Assembly (NCBI RefSeq): GCF_022539665.2
Contig: NC_081333.1
Span: forward strand, 12,956,971-13,020,970
DNA length: 64,000 bases
Reading direction: 5' to 3'
DNA from: Daphnia carinata
Taxonomy: Eukaryota > Arthropoda > Branchiopoda > Diplostraca > Daphniidae
Part shown: in pieces, positions 11,301-23,300 of the stretch
Layout: each line of letters opens with the position of its first letter
Position numbering within the stretch: position 1 is the first letter of the stretch
Translations under genes and position numbers: made by a program
The notes under the pieces: generated by a model
The model's database searches: none
Told to the model about the DNA's origin: nothing
The model's input: the letters and a program-made list of their open reading frames with translations, nothing else

Positions 11301-14300
11301 CAAGAGAAAGAAAATCTTATTTTTTGTTTATGCATATGAATTATGAGGGCCATTACTACGTGTGTGTCCTGACGTCCTTGACCAGCCAAAGCAAAACAAT
11401 AGAGAGAATGTGGAGGCGGCATCGTTCACAGCATCCAAACATAGCGCTAGAGTGCACTGCTGTATACGTTCGGTGATTGGCAAAAACGCGACCCTTTTTC
11501 CCATTGAAAACTCCGACATCGTGTCTCTGTTTAAAACGGCCTTGCATTTCTGCTCAACTCTCTCCTCTCCCGGATCAATCCCGCACCATTTACGGGCAAG
11601 CGAATAATCGTTTTGACGTCTTGTGTCTACGTAATGATGTTCCAAAGGGGGGCCTCTGTGTCCTAAAATAATAAAGGTGAATCTGACCTTGTCTTGCAAA
11701 ATGGATGAGATACCAAAAGATGGCCGTCCGTAAATCACCAAACATTTTTGGGCCTATTCTGATTTCTCTTGTTTTTTTATATTTTTATACTTGTATGAAT
11801 AATCCATTTGGAATCACATCGTCCGATGACAAAGCCAACCAAAGCTGGACCCGAAGACCATCTTTGGCATAGTTGAGAGAGTTCTCTTTCAAAAGTCGCC
11901 TTTTTTGTTTTCACGCGTGAATTTTTTTTGGGGGGGGTAGCATTTCATTTCTCGATTCCAATTTTATTTGTGAATGCGTTGTGAAGACGCCCTTTTTCTT
12001 TTAAAGATATTTTTTTTAAAACTTGCTATTGGCAAGGCGTCTTCCACTGCTGGTGGCCATCACAACTTTGTTTGCTGGATGAATTCCTTTGCCCGCCATT
12101 TCACGTCCGTCGTCCAACCATCGACTTTTGATTTCTAATCTCTTCTACGAAAGTAGCTTGTTTTCTTACCGTGTCCAATGACACGGCCAGCTGGGCAAAC
12201 ACGTACAGTCCAAAGATGAAGTTAAACAAGCCCCTCTCGCAGTCCACTTATCTCTGTGATATCATCTTTAAATAGAGTTTGTTTTCGACATTGAACTGTT
12301 TCAACAGCTCGGGTGTCTCATATTTTTTGTTCTTTAATTTCATTTGTGGGTCGCCTCACCTGTTGAAGCGCCACTTGTGTTCCAGGAGGGTGGGCATGTA
12401 GAGGGCGGACCCACTTCCCAAGCCGAGTCACGTCTGAGACGCCCCTGTTAGTCTTATTCCAGCCGCCCGATAGAGCGGTGCTAACCGTTAGCCACTCTGC
12501 CCCCTTTTTTTTTTTCTTTAGTCCTTAGTTTTATTTATTTTTATATTTTCCCTATTGTTTATCGGTTACAAGTGAATTTTGTTCTATTCTTTTACCCCTC
12601 GTTTGTGTGTGTGTGATTTCGCAAGCCGGGCCAAGTCGGGACCAATCCAACTGTTTTTTTTTTTTTAACGACGACGTTGATGATTGCCACATTTTGTGAT
12701 TGCAACGACTTGGCTCGGCAAACATCGTAACGAAAAAATGGCGAAATCTTCAAGCGAATTGCATTTTCGTTCGTCTTTACGCGACGCGGCCAACAACAAA
12801 TCACCGCCGTGCAATTTGCATCGCGGATGCAGCGGCCACTTGCACGGCCAGGGCGTTTTGAAAATAAAATCCAAAGTCGATCCGGCTCCGTGTCAAAGAA
12901 ATTCAAGATCGTCCAGCCACTCGCCCGTCGCTTACGAACGAACATCCAACGGCCGCGAGACGGACGACAGTTGCTACAACAGCAGCAGCGACGTGGAATC
13001 GACGCCCACGCGCAAGAAATCCATGCTGGGACTGGGCCGCGTCTTGCCGCCCGCCGCCGAATGCAAATCGCACCTACCGCCGCGCTCTCCGCCCAAATTC
13101 TTGGCATTTTCCACACGTTCGCTGTCATCGTCGACGTGCTCGTCTGATCAATCATCGTCGTCGAGATACTCGAGCAGTCCGTCTCCGGGCATTCACGACA
13201 ACAGCCCGTTGCAATGGCCGTTCTCGGCCGCTTCGTCGGGCCTCTACCTCGAGGAGGTGAGCGAAGAGGCTGACGACGTTGACCTTGACGATCAATGGTC
13301 GGAACAGCATCGCATGGCCAGCACCAGTCCGTGCTCCACTTTGGCTTCGTCCACTTACGAGTCTTCAATAGATCAAGGCCGGCGACTGGCAATGTCGCCA
13401 CACCAACTGAGACATTCGACCCCCAATAGGTCGCCATACACGGAGAGAAATCGGACGGCCAAGTCGTCCACTCCACCGGCCTTAAGGAGGTCCGTCGCCA
13501 GCAATAATAATGGCCCAGCATTGCGAAATAAAGCGCCGATTGTCGAGACCAAGAAGAAGACGCCACTGGCCAATGGGACGTCGATTTTAATCAAGAACAA
13601 GCGCGTGGATGATTTAAAGAGCAAAGGACCACCGTCGAGATGTCCGTCCCCTTCGTTATCGCGTCGAAGTTCGGCCGCATCGTCACGCAGTTCTGGTAGC
13701 CAAACGACGGACGCATCGACGACTAGACGTGTCGTTAAACCTGTTGCAACAACGACGCCGACCACTAGCACGAAACAGCGCAGCCGGCCAGCTGTCAATT
13801 CAACAACAGCTAAAATTAAAACCACGACGACGACGACCAACAGTTCATTGGCTAATAAGAACCAGAAAACGGGATCGAAACAGCGTCCGGTTACGCCACC
13901 TACACCACCTGCAAAAGAGGAGGTAGTTGTTGTACAAGTGGAGGAATTTTTTTGCATTTCATTTTGTTTGAATTCGCCCCCCACCTGCCAAGTGGGGAAA
14001 GGGTGGACGCGTTTTGAACTCGACGGGCGCCCGTCTGACGTCTCTTATCCAAACACGTCGATTGTTTCTTGTTCCTTTATTGTTTTAGCGACAAATGGCG
14101 ATTGAAAATGCGTCGTTGTTAGGCCGACGCCCATCAGTCTTTTGTTCTTTGCCTTTCAATATTCGACGTCCTTTTTTTGACATTGGCGACCGCAATTTTA
14201 CAATCCGCCGATGGCTTCCACGTCGTTTGTTTGTTTTGTTGGCATTGAGGAAAAGGGGCGAACAAAAGCGGAACATCCCCCCCCCCCACTTTAATTGTTT

Positions 14301-17300
14301 GTTCATTTTTTCCCAAACCGAAAGGAAAAAAAAAAAAAAAGAGATTGATGCTAAAACACGGACCCTCTCTTTGAATATATTTCCTTCTCTTGAAAAAAGA
14401 AAAAGAAAAGGTCTGAAACTAACGAAAAGTGACGTAGACGGAAGAAGGGGGCGGACCACCCAACGATGGCCGAGCTCTCCAATCAGGCACCTGAATTTCT
14501 TACCTTGTTAGGGACGGGCGGCACGTGGAAAAGAAAATATCTGAAAGGAAATGAAGGAAAAAAAAAAGCGTCGGTTTGTTTCATCTTCTTATTATTCAAC
14601 TCTCGGCTTATGGCTCCCTCTCTCTCTGCCTTTGGGAGTTTCCTGTTCCATCGAGTTTTTTTTTTATGGACGCCTGCAGCTCGTGACTTTTTCCAAGTGT
14701 TGCGTCGTCGCCAACACAACAAAGAAAAGGGTGGGGTAACTCACCGTGAGTCAAACTCTTCCAGTCCCATTTACCTGAGACTTGAAGAGGGTGGCATGTA
14801 ATAAATAATTTTTTCTTTTAAAAACAAGGGGAAGAGCACTCAGCCGGAGGCTATCAATAACATATGGGTGCGGGTTGTTGTTTCACGTTGCCGCCAGGTG
14901 AGGAGTGACGGTCAGACATGAGCTTCTTTCAAACGTGAATAGAATTTTTTTTTTTTGTTTTTAAAACTTTCGATTGAAGTGTGTGTGTCTTTGACCCACA
15001 AAGGGATCGTTCCACTCGTTTCTTTTTTTTTTTTTTTTTTTTGAGTTCTCTCCATTTTTGGGGTGTTTTTTTTTTTTTGTCAACTTTGATGCTGTCACTT
15101 TCACCCGGCCCCGTCCTCAATTGTTGCCATGACAATAAGCCACTTTGGAGTTCATCTCGACGTGTTCCACATTGGAACACACGGCCTTGAAAGTGATACG
15201 GGCGTTGTCTTTCTAAGTTCGTTGCGCCCCCTAATTAAATGGAGAAACGATCTCATTTACGAGGAAAAAGTTAATGAATTTCTCATTAAACGCAGGCCAA
15301 ATCCGATGATGAATTGACCAAAGAAAAGGAATGGATCGAATCGGGACGGGTCTGGTTGCAACACAGGGATGGATTCACGTCGGCCCGTTTAGACCCAACA
15401 AAAGATGCAGAAGAAGGACGTGTGCGTTTAAAGCTGGACGGCAGCACAGGTGAGGTGGTGTCCGTCGATGAAGATGAGGTCGTCAAAGCCAATCCTCCGC
15501 AATTTGATTTGGCCGAAGATCTGGCCCAATTGCGACACCTCAATGAAGCCTCGCTTTTGCACACGTTGCGATGCCGTTACGCCGCCAGCCTACCGCACAC
15601 CTACGCCGGCCAAAGTCTCATCGTTATCAATCCCGTCACGCCATTGGCCGTCTATTCCGAGCGGGTAATTCAAATTTTCCTTAAAATGTTCAAATTTGTC
15701 CTAAAAAAAAAATATTTTTAAATGAACAGATGATCCAGCTGTTCCGCGGATGCAAAGCCGAAGACATGCCACCACACATTTACGCCTCCGCTCAATCCGC
15801 CTATCGTTCCATGTTGGCGTCGCGAACCGACCAATCGCTCATCTTTGTCGGTCGCAGTGGATCCGGCAAAACACACAATTTCAGAAATTCCCTCCACTAC
15901 CTCTGTTTGGCCGCCGGATGCCCCACCAAAGTGATTACCGTTGAGAAACTCAACGCCATCTTCTTGTTGCTGGAAGCATTCGGCAATTGCCGGACGGGCC
16001 TCAACACCAACGCCACGCGATTCACCAACATCTTTTCATTGGATTTCGATCAATCCGGACAAATCGCTTCCGGCTCCATCCAAGTGCTGATGCCAGAAAG
16101 GGAGCGTGTTACCCGACGGCCAGAAGGCGAGCCTTCGTTTAACGTCTTTTACGAGCTCGTGGCTGGAGCGACGGGCGAACTGCGTCGCTATTTGCAATTA
16201 GAGAACATTGCGAGTAACACGAACGAGCCGTGTGCCTTTATGACACCATTGCATACGGCCGAAGATCGCCAAAAGGCCGCCGTCAGCTACGCCCGTCTTG
16301 TGGCTGCTCTAGAATCGCTGGGTATTTCCGAAACGGACAGCCGATGCATCTGGTCCATCTTGGCCGCCATCTACCACCTGGGCGTCGCCGGGGCCATGCG
16401 AGGAATTTAATTAAAAAAAAAAAAAATGTAATTACGAAATCAATTAAAATTTAAAATTTGAAATACAGGTGCGACTAACAATAAGATCGTTTTCGCCCGT
16501 CCGGCTGCTGCCCAGCGAGCCGCTATTCTCTTAGGAATCGGATCATTAGAAGAGCTGGCCCAGATGGCGTTCTATGCCACTCCCGTCCAAGGTTTAATGA
16601 TGAACGGACGTTCTTCTTTCCGCACGGCTTCGCCCGTCCATGAAAGTGTTAAACCCTCGGACAAACATCTCGATCCGGCCGAAGCTTTGGAAGGCTTCGC
16701 CCAGGGTCTTTACGTCGAGGCCTTTAGCGCTTTGGTTGCATTAATTAATCGATCGATATCTTCGACGGCACGGACCATCAGCTCCATCGTTGCCATCGAC
16801 ACGCCTGGATTCCAGAATCCGGGCACGACGAGCAACGGAGAACGGGCCGCCAATTTCCAGGACCTGTGCCACAACTACACGCAGGAGCGGCTCCAGTTGT
16901 TGTTCCACGACACGCATTTCACTGCACAGCTCAACCGCTACGCTCAAGAACACATCGACATCACATTCGAAGGAGGGACGGGCGAGGAAGAAGTGCCTTC
17001 ACCTGAACCGTTGGTCGACATGCTGGACAAGGCTCCTCAGGGCGCCGTGGCCCGCGCTTCGGCCACAAACCTTCGCGACGTGGACCGACGTGGATTCCTT
17101 TGGCTCCTGGACGACGAGGCCCTTGTCAGCACGACCAGCGAAGACGAATTGCTGGACAAACTGTCGACCATGTACAACGACCGAGTGTTTGAGAAGCTCT
17201 TCACTCGACCGGCCGGCAGCCGGAAGCAGTTGATGATCCACCACGGTCAGGGCACCAACAGCGTCCTCTACGACCTGGACGGATGGCTGAAATCGGCCCG

Positions 17301-20300
17301 CGAGATCCCAACCACTCGCAACGCCGCCCTGGCCCTAACGGAATCCGCCAAAGAAGAAATGGCTTCACTTTTCCGTTCTTGTCGTGGTCCGTTGCCGACG
17401 ACGGTGAGCGGATCTGTGGCCGGAATCGAAGGTAGCCACGCGCTACGCAGAGCGTCCAGCATCCGACGCACATTTACCTCGGGAACGGCCGGCATCAAGC
17501 GCAAATCATTGGCCCTTCAGTTGAAATTCCAAGTGGTCAGTCTATTTCTTTTATTTACTTAATTTAATTTGATTTAATAATTTATTTTAAAATAGGACGG
17601 ACTGATTGAGACATTACGCCGGACGAAACCGCGTTTTGTTTATTGTTTTATTCCCAATCATCGGGCAGGTTTGGTGGACTCGAGTTCATCGACGTTCGCA
17701 TCCAACGACGATTCCCTTCAAGTGCCTTTGCTTCGTTCTCAGGTAATGTGTCTTAAACTGACCTGTTTTAATTCAATTAAAAATTAATTTATTCCAAAAA
17801 TTGTTTAGTTGCGCGGATCGGAATTACTGCCAGCCATTCGTCTCTACCGACAAGGATATCCAGATTACCTGCCGCTGGGCGAATTTGTGCGCCGATTCAA
17901 CGTGCTGGTGCCACCTGACGCATTGCCGGCCTCGTTGCTGACGGGTCTCAACAGCTCGACGGCCAGCGAGAAACAAGCGGCCGAAATCCTTTTGCTGCAC
18001 ATCGACATGGAACGATCATCTTATCGCCTCGGCCTCAGTCAGGTAAAAAAAAAAATTTCTTTTATTTTTTCAATGGGCGGATGATGGACGGACAAAGGCC
18101 AATCATAATCCCATTGTGATTGTGCAGTCGCACATGTCACATTGCTTTCCTATTCCGTGTAAATGCAGCTCGTTATCTGCTAGTTTGAATTGATGGCCGG
18201 CACAAGTTTGTTCAGCCGTGAAAACATCATGTTTCGAACACGTCAACCTAATTTTTTTATACAATCGGATTTTTTAGCTGGGAATGCGATCGAAAGGCCC
18301 TTCCGGCTTTGAATTTCTTTTGTTTGATCGCGGCATCGAGACATTCATGTCACCTCATTCTTTTAAATCAAAATGATGGCCGGCAAGTCAGGAGAAACGT
18401 AAATTTTCGAAGCGGAAAAAGACCCAACGACGTCAGCTGGCCCTTGTAATGACGGACTGTCCATCGCTTTCTGTTCTTTTGGGGGGGGGGGGAGGGGGGA
18501 GAGCGAAACAATTGGAAATTGGATAGAAAAATCTCACGATAGCGTCCCGCCAAGTTGTCCGGTCGACAACCTCCTCCTCCTACACCACACGAAAGAAAAA
18601 CAAGCGGCCGTTAAACGGAACGTGGCATCCACCTCCGGCCACTGTGCCCTTGAGGGGGTAGGTAGTTGGCTTAGGGGATGAGTAGAGGAGGAAAATTGAT
18701 GAGGCGAGAAGGATAAGAGTCTCATCGCTGTTCATTCGATGCAACACTTTCACAGTGCCGGATGGAATCGTTGGCCAGCAAGACGCGTACTCGCATTGGG
18801 CCGCCATTTTCTAAAGTTAAGAACGTGAATTTTAAATTCTTGGTGACTCATCATGAGGATCTCAAATTCAGTTCATCGCACGGATAACAGGCGGTTTGAA
18901 AACAGGGGTCGTGTCACTCCCGTTGATCCGCTGGACTCGGCGCCGGCCGTGGCCGATCGAATCAAAGCCTTTGAAGATTTAATTCGAAGGGCCAGCCGAT
19001 GTGACGCAACTCAAGAAGACGATGGCGATAGGAAGAAACGGAGTCAATCGTGTCCGGCTCGCAATGGAATCTCGGACGGCCGATGCTTTCAACCGGCGGC
19101 CGAACGGAAACATCGTGCGCCGGACAAGGGCAGCAATTTGAGCCTTTTCAATTGCGGGAGTACGACGTCGTCGTCGGGTTATACGTCGACGACGCCTCCC
19201 AGTCCCGAACCGGAACTGCCTTCGAGTCGATACATTTACTTGACGGCCCATCGGGTCGAAGTGGATCATTTCGGCAAAGACGATGAGGCTGAGGAAGAAG
19301 AAGAAGACAAACAAATCGAATTGGAAATCTTTGCGCGCCATCTAGCGAACGATGAGCGAAGCTTCTCCCCCACCTCGACGGAAGACGAGGTGGACGTGGA
19401 CGAAGACGAAATCGACGACATTCGTTGGAGCGACCTCGAAAGCGAAATGGATTTAGATCACGTTGTCGACATTCTCATTCAATCCAAAACCTCCAATGAG
19501 GTATTTTTTTTTTTTTCATTTTGCCGGCCCGTCCGATTGTTTTTTCTTGGGGGGGAGGAATTTGTGATTTTTTATTTTAATTCTTTTTATCCGAGTTTCC
19601 TTAATTTAAAATTTTTTTGCTTTAAAGGTTTTCTTCCGGCCGGGAGTTTTGTCTCAACTGGAAGATCAGCGGGATGAAAAAATCACGAACCGTGTGGTGA
19701 AATTCCAGGCGCAATGTCGAGGCTTCCTTGCACGCAAACGCTTAAGCAAGCTCAAGGTGGAAAATTTAAAGAGAAATTGTTTATAAAAAAAAACTGAATT
19801 GTGCTAAATTTTCTCTTGGTGAAATCAGGTCCAAGATGTGGCCATCCGCTGCATTCAGCGTAACGTACGCAAACTACAGGCCATCCGCGCCTGGCCTTGG
19901 TGGCGTCTTATGCTCCGCTTGTCTCCTCTGCTCAACGTGCACCGGACCGAAGAGGAGCTCAAAGCGAGAACGGTAATTGTTGCCTCTTATTATATCACCG
20001 TGTGATTTCCAACACTTGAATTTTTCCTTGTTGTTTTCGGAATAGGAGGAAGCCGAGAGTCTACGCAGTAGAGTCACCGCTCTTGAAAAAGAGCGCGCTG
20101 ATCTCAAATACATAGCCGACCGACTGGAGACGAAGGTACGAACCCCAATTACATACGTACCGGTTTTTTTACACGTTTCGATTGGTAGGCCTTAAATTAA
20201 GGTTATTTTTGGGTCGAAAATAACTTCCAGCTAGAACGGAAATCATTTAGCTGATAGGCCGTTTCTCCGATTCAGGATATCATCATTTCCTGATTAAATG

Positions 20301-23300
20301 GAATGTGCCGCTCTCTGTTAGCCAATCGACGAAAAGCTCCTTAAAAAAAAAAAAATCAGATAAAAACAAAAGAGGAACGCAAAAGAGAAAAGTAGCAGCA
20401 GCCCTGACATACCTATAAATAGTGTTTGCATCCTGCGTGTGTGAGACGAGGGAGCCAGGAAGAGGTTAGGGACCCGCTAGTCTTGCCAGCCTCTGAACAA
20501 AAGAAGCCAACGTCATCGTCCTGTAAGCAAAGTGGAATTGAACACGAGCCAAACCCACACACACACCAAAACAGATTTCATTTCTTACTCATCACTACAC
20601 CTTCAAACTAGATATGTGTTTCTCTGCGTGCGTGTCCATGTTTGTTACATTCAGTTGTTGCCTATGACCTGCTGCATATCAAAAGCTCCAGCTTCTCATT
20701 TTCGCCCAGTTACACATATTTTCCGATTGAATATCGTGGCTGTTTAATCCCCTCCTCCTCCCTTCGTGACAATGAGTTCCTTATCGTCGCATTTATCATC
20801 GAAACGTCGGTTGGAAATCCAAGAACGTGATCACAGTCAGACGCAACTCTCGTTGGCACTTTCGCCCGTCCTCACATCCGGATATTATAGCGAATCCTTG
20901 TCTCAGTCAGTTTCTGCCCGGCGATCGTCGCATCAGAGTCGTCGATCCACTCCGCCACCGGCTCCATTGGCCGCCCGGGACGAAGGAGTTGTGATTCAGG
21001 CTGGGATGAGTTTCGTGCTGGGCCATAAAGCCGTTCGATCCTCTTCCGTGTCGGCCATTTGCGTTGGCAGTGCGACCAATCGTCCCAGCAGCGTCCGGCA
21101 ACACTTTCGTCCACTTCCAGCTCACACGATGGCCGACACGACTTCATCGGTCCTGACCCGGGCCATCCGCGATTTCCTCGGCCGGACCGACCACGTCATG
21201 AACGAATGGAAACATTTGGGCAAAGACGCCGGCGGATCGCAACGTTCGCGTTCCACCACTCGTTCGTTCGCAGCTCAAGGAAGTAGGCGATTCTCTGCCC
21301 GTTCGCTGTCCAGCAGTCGATATTCTTCGACGGACACGCCATCCTCGGCCAATGAATTTATGGTGGTCGGTCCGTTCTCTCGCGTTCCCAGTTTCCAATC
21401 GGTTCAATCGACGGCCGATACGGACTTTGGCTCCTGTCAAGACCTCAATGACTACGACGAGGTCATTTATGTTTTCCTCATTTTCGTTCGTCCAACTCAA
21501 TCTGATAAGGCCTACTAAAAATAGCGCGAAATTTTAAAATGACGTGAATTAATTATTTTTTGGCACTTTGCCTTTAATTTATTCGTACATACTTTTAGCA
21601 AAAAAATGCCGGAAGTAAGCGAGAGTTATGTTTTAAAAATAAAAACGGACCGTTTTCAAAAATACCTGCAGGTCAGCGAATTGACTGCCGACTTGGCCGA
21701 AGAACACTCGACCGCCACTTTGGCCACGGAACGACTAGAAGCTGAAACGGCCCAAAGGATGAAGATCGACAAGGAATTTGGAGAACTCGAAGTTAGTTTT
21801 AATTTAAAACTTTAAAAAGCAGATGATCTTTAATTATTTAATTAAACATTAGGGTAAATTTCGTAAGTTATCTGGCGATCATGAAAAGATGGAAATGGAA
21901 GTGTTGCTGAACCGATCTGCCGGCCTGAACGGCAGCGGGAGCGAGTACATGATGAGCGCGGCCGAGGATGATGACGAAGATGACGACGGCCAGCCCAACG
22001 TCTACCGACAAAAATGCGAACGGATGTCTCGGGAACTAGAGCTGGCCAAACAGCGACTAGCCCAGCAACACGAAGACGACCTGGAGCAGACGGTGACACT
22101 CAAGAAGCAGCTGGAGAAGAAACTCAACGACGCGTACGAAGAGGTCGAAGAGCAACGCCAAGTTGTGGCCCAGTGGAAACGCAAAGCCCAGCGACTGGCC
22201 GCCGAGCTCAACGACACCCGTCTCCTCCACGAAGATCAGACCAACCGCAACGCCGTTCTCGAAAAGAAACAGCGGAAATTCGACACGGAATTCCAGCTGC
22301 TCCAGGACGAATTGCGACAGGAACGAGCCAACAAGGAACGGGCCATGAGAGAACGCGATGCGGCCATCACCGACAAACTCACATCCGAGCAAACTCTTCA
22401 GGTATTATTAAATGATTTGTGTTTTTTAAACCGCACGTTGGTTAGTGGAGCAAAGGCTCGTGTGGCATTTCCCACTTGAGAAATGCAGTCGAGTATGAAA
22501 ACGAGAACAAGAGGGTAGAAAGGTCGAGTGGAACATGATCAGAGAAACATAACACGTGTCAGCCCTAACATAAAGTCGCAAGTAACAGGCTTAACGTCTA
22601 TTGCCGATCGTTTCCTATTTTGCCTCGATTCAGAGTATATTTAAGCCTCGGGGTTTCTTGCGGTACCTGACAACCAGATAGGCATTGCTCTTGCTGTTGA
22701 TAAGAGAGGGGAGAAAAACACACACTCTGCTCACCCTCATGAGTGAGTTAAGAGGGGTGGAATTTTCAGTGGCCTCACACGTTTAAAGAGTGACGCGCAG
22801 TCAAATTTAGTATTGTTTTTTTGTCTACGTATTTCTTTTACTGTTTCGTGACATTATGCCTCAGTTTTATGTATGGAATTTGACCGTTTTTTTCCCTATA
22901 GTTGGCCTTGACTCGGTGAATATTTAATGTGTTTCTTTATGCAGAGTGTTCAACTCGATCTGGAGATGAGGGGCGAACGACTGGCCGCTCTCACCAAGGA
23001 ATTGGATGAAATGACTACAGAGGGTCGATCAGATGCTGACATGGCTGCTCTCAGAAGGTCCAAACATGAATTGGAAATGAAAGTCAAAGATCAGGCAAGT
23101 CATTGTCTCTTTTCGTGTAGAATGAAATACTTATCTAAAGTTGTTTTCGCAGGAGGAAGAACTCGACGAATTAGCTGGTCAAGTTCAGTTGCTGGAGTCT
23201 GCCAGGCTGCGACTAGAAATGGCTATGGAGCAGATGAAGAAAGAAAACAAGAAGGAACTGGCCCAAAGAGAGGAAGAGATAGAAGATACTCGTTGCAGTG

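Noticed and set aside
12592-13566. 324-codon minus-strand frame opposite myosin exon B
   Set aside because: Antisense shadow of the GC-rich coding exon on the plus strand, rich in Arg, Trp and Cys.
13373-13984. 203-codon minus-strand frame rich in Val and Leu
   Set aside because: Shadow of the Thr/Ser-rich plus-strand exon B; the hydrophobic look comes from reversed ACN and CAR codons.
22620-22680. TATATTTAAG as a further internal myosin promoter
   Set aside because: No ATG-initiated exon with a correctly phased donor follows before exon 22945.
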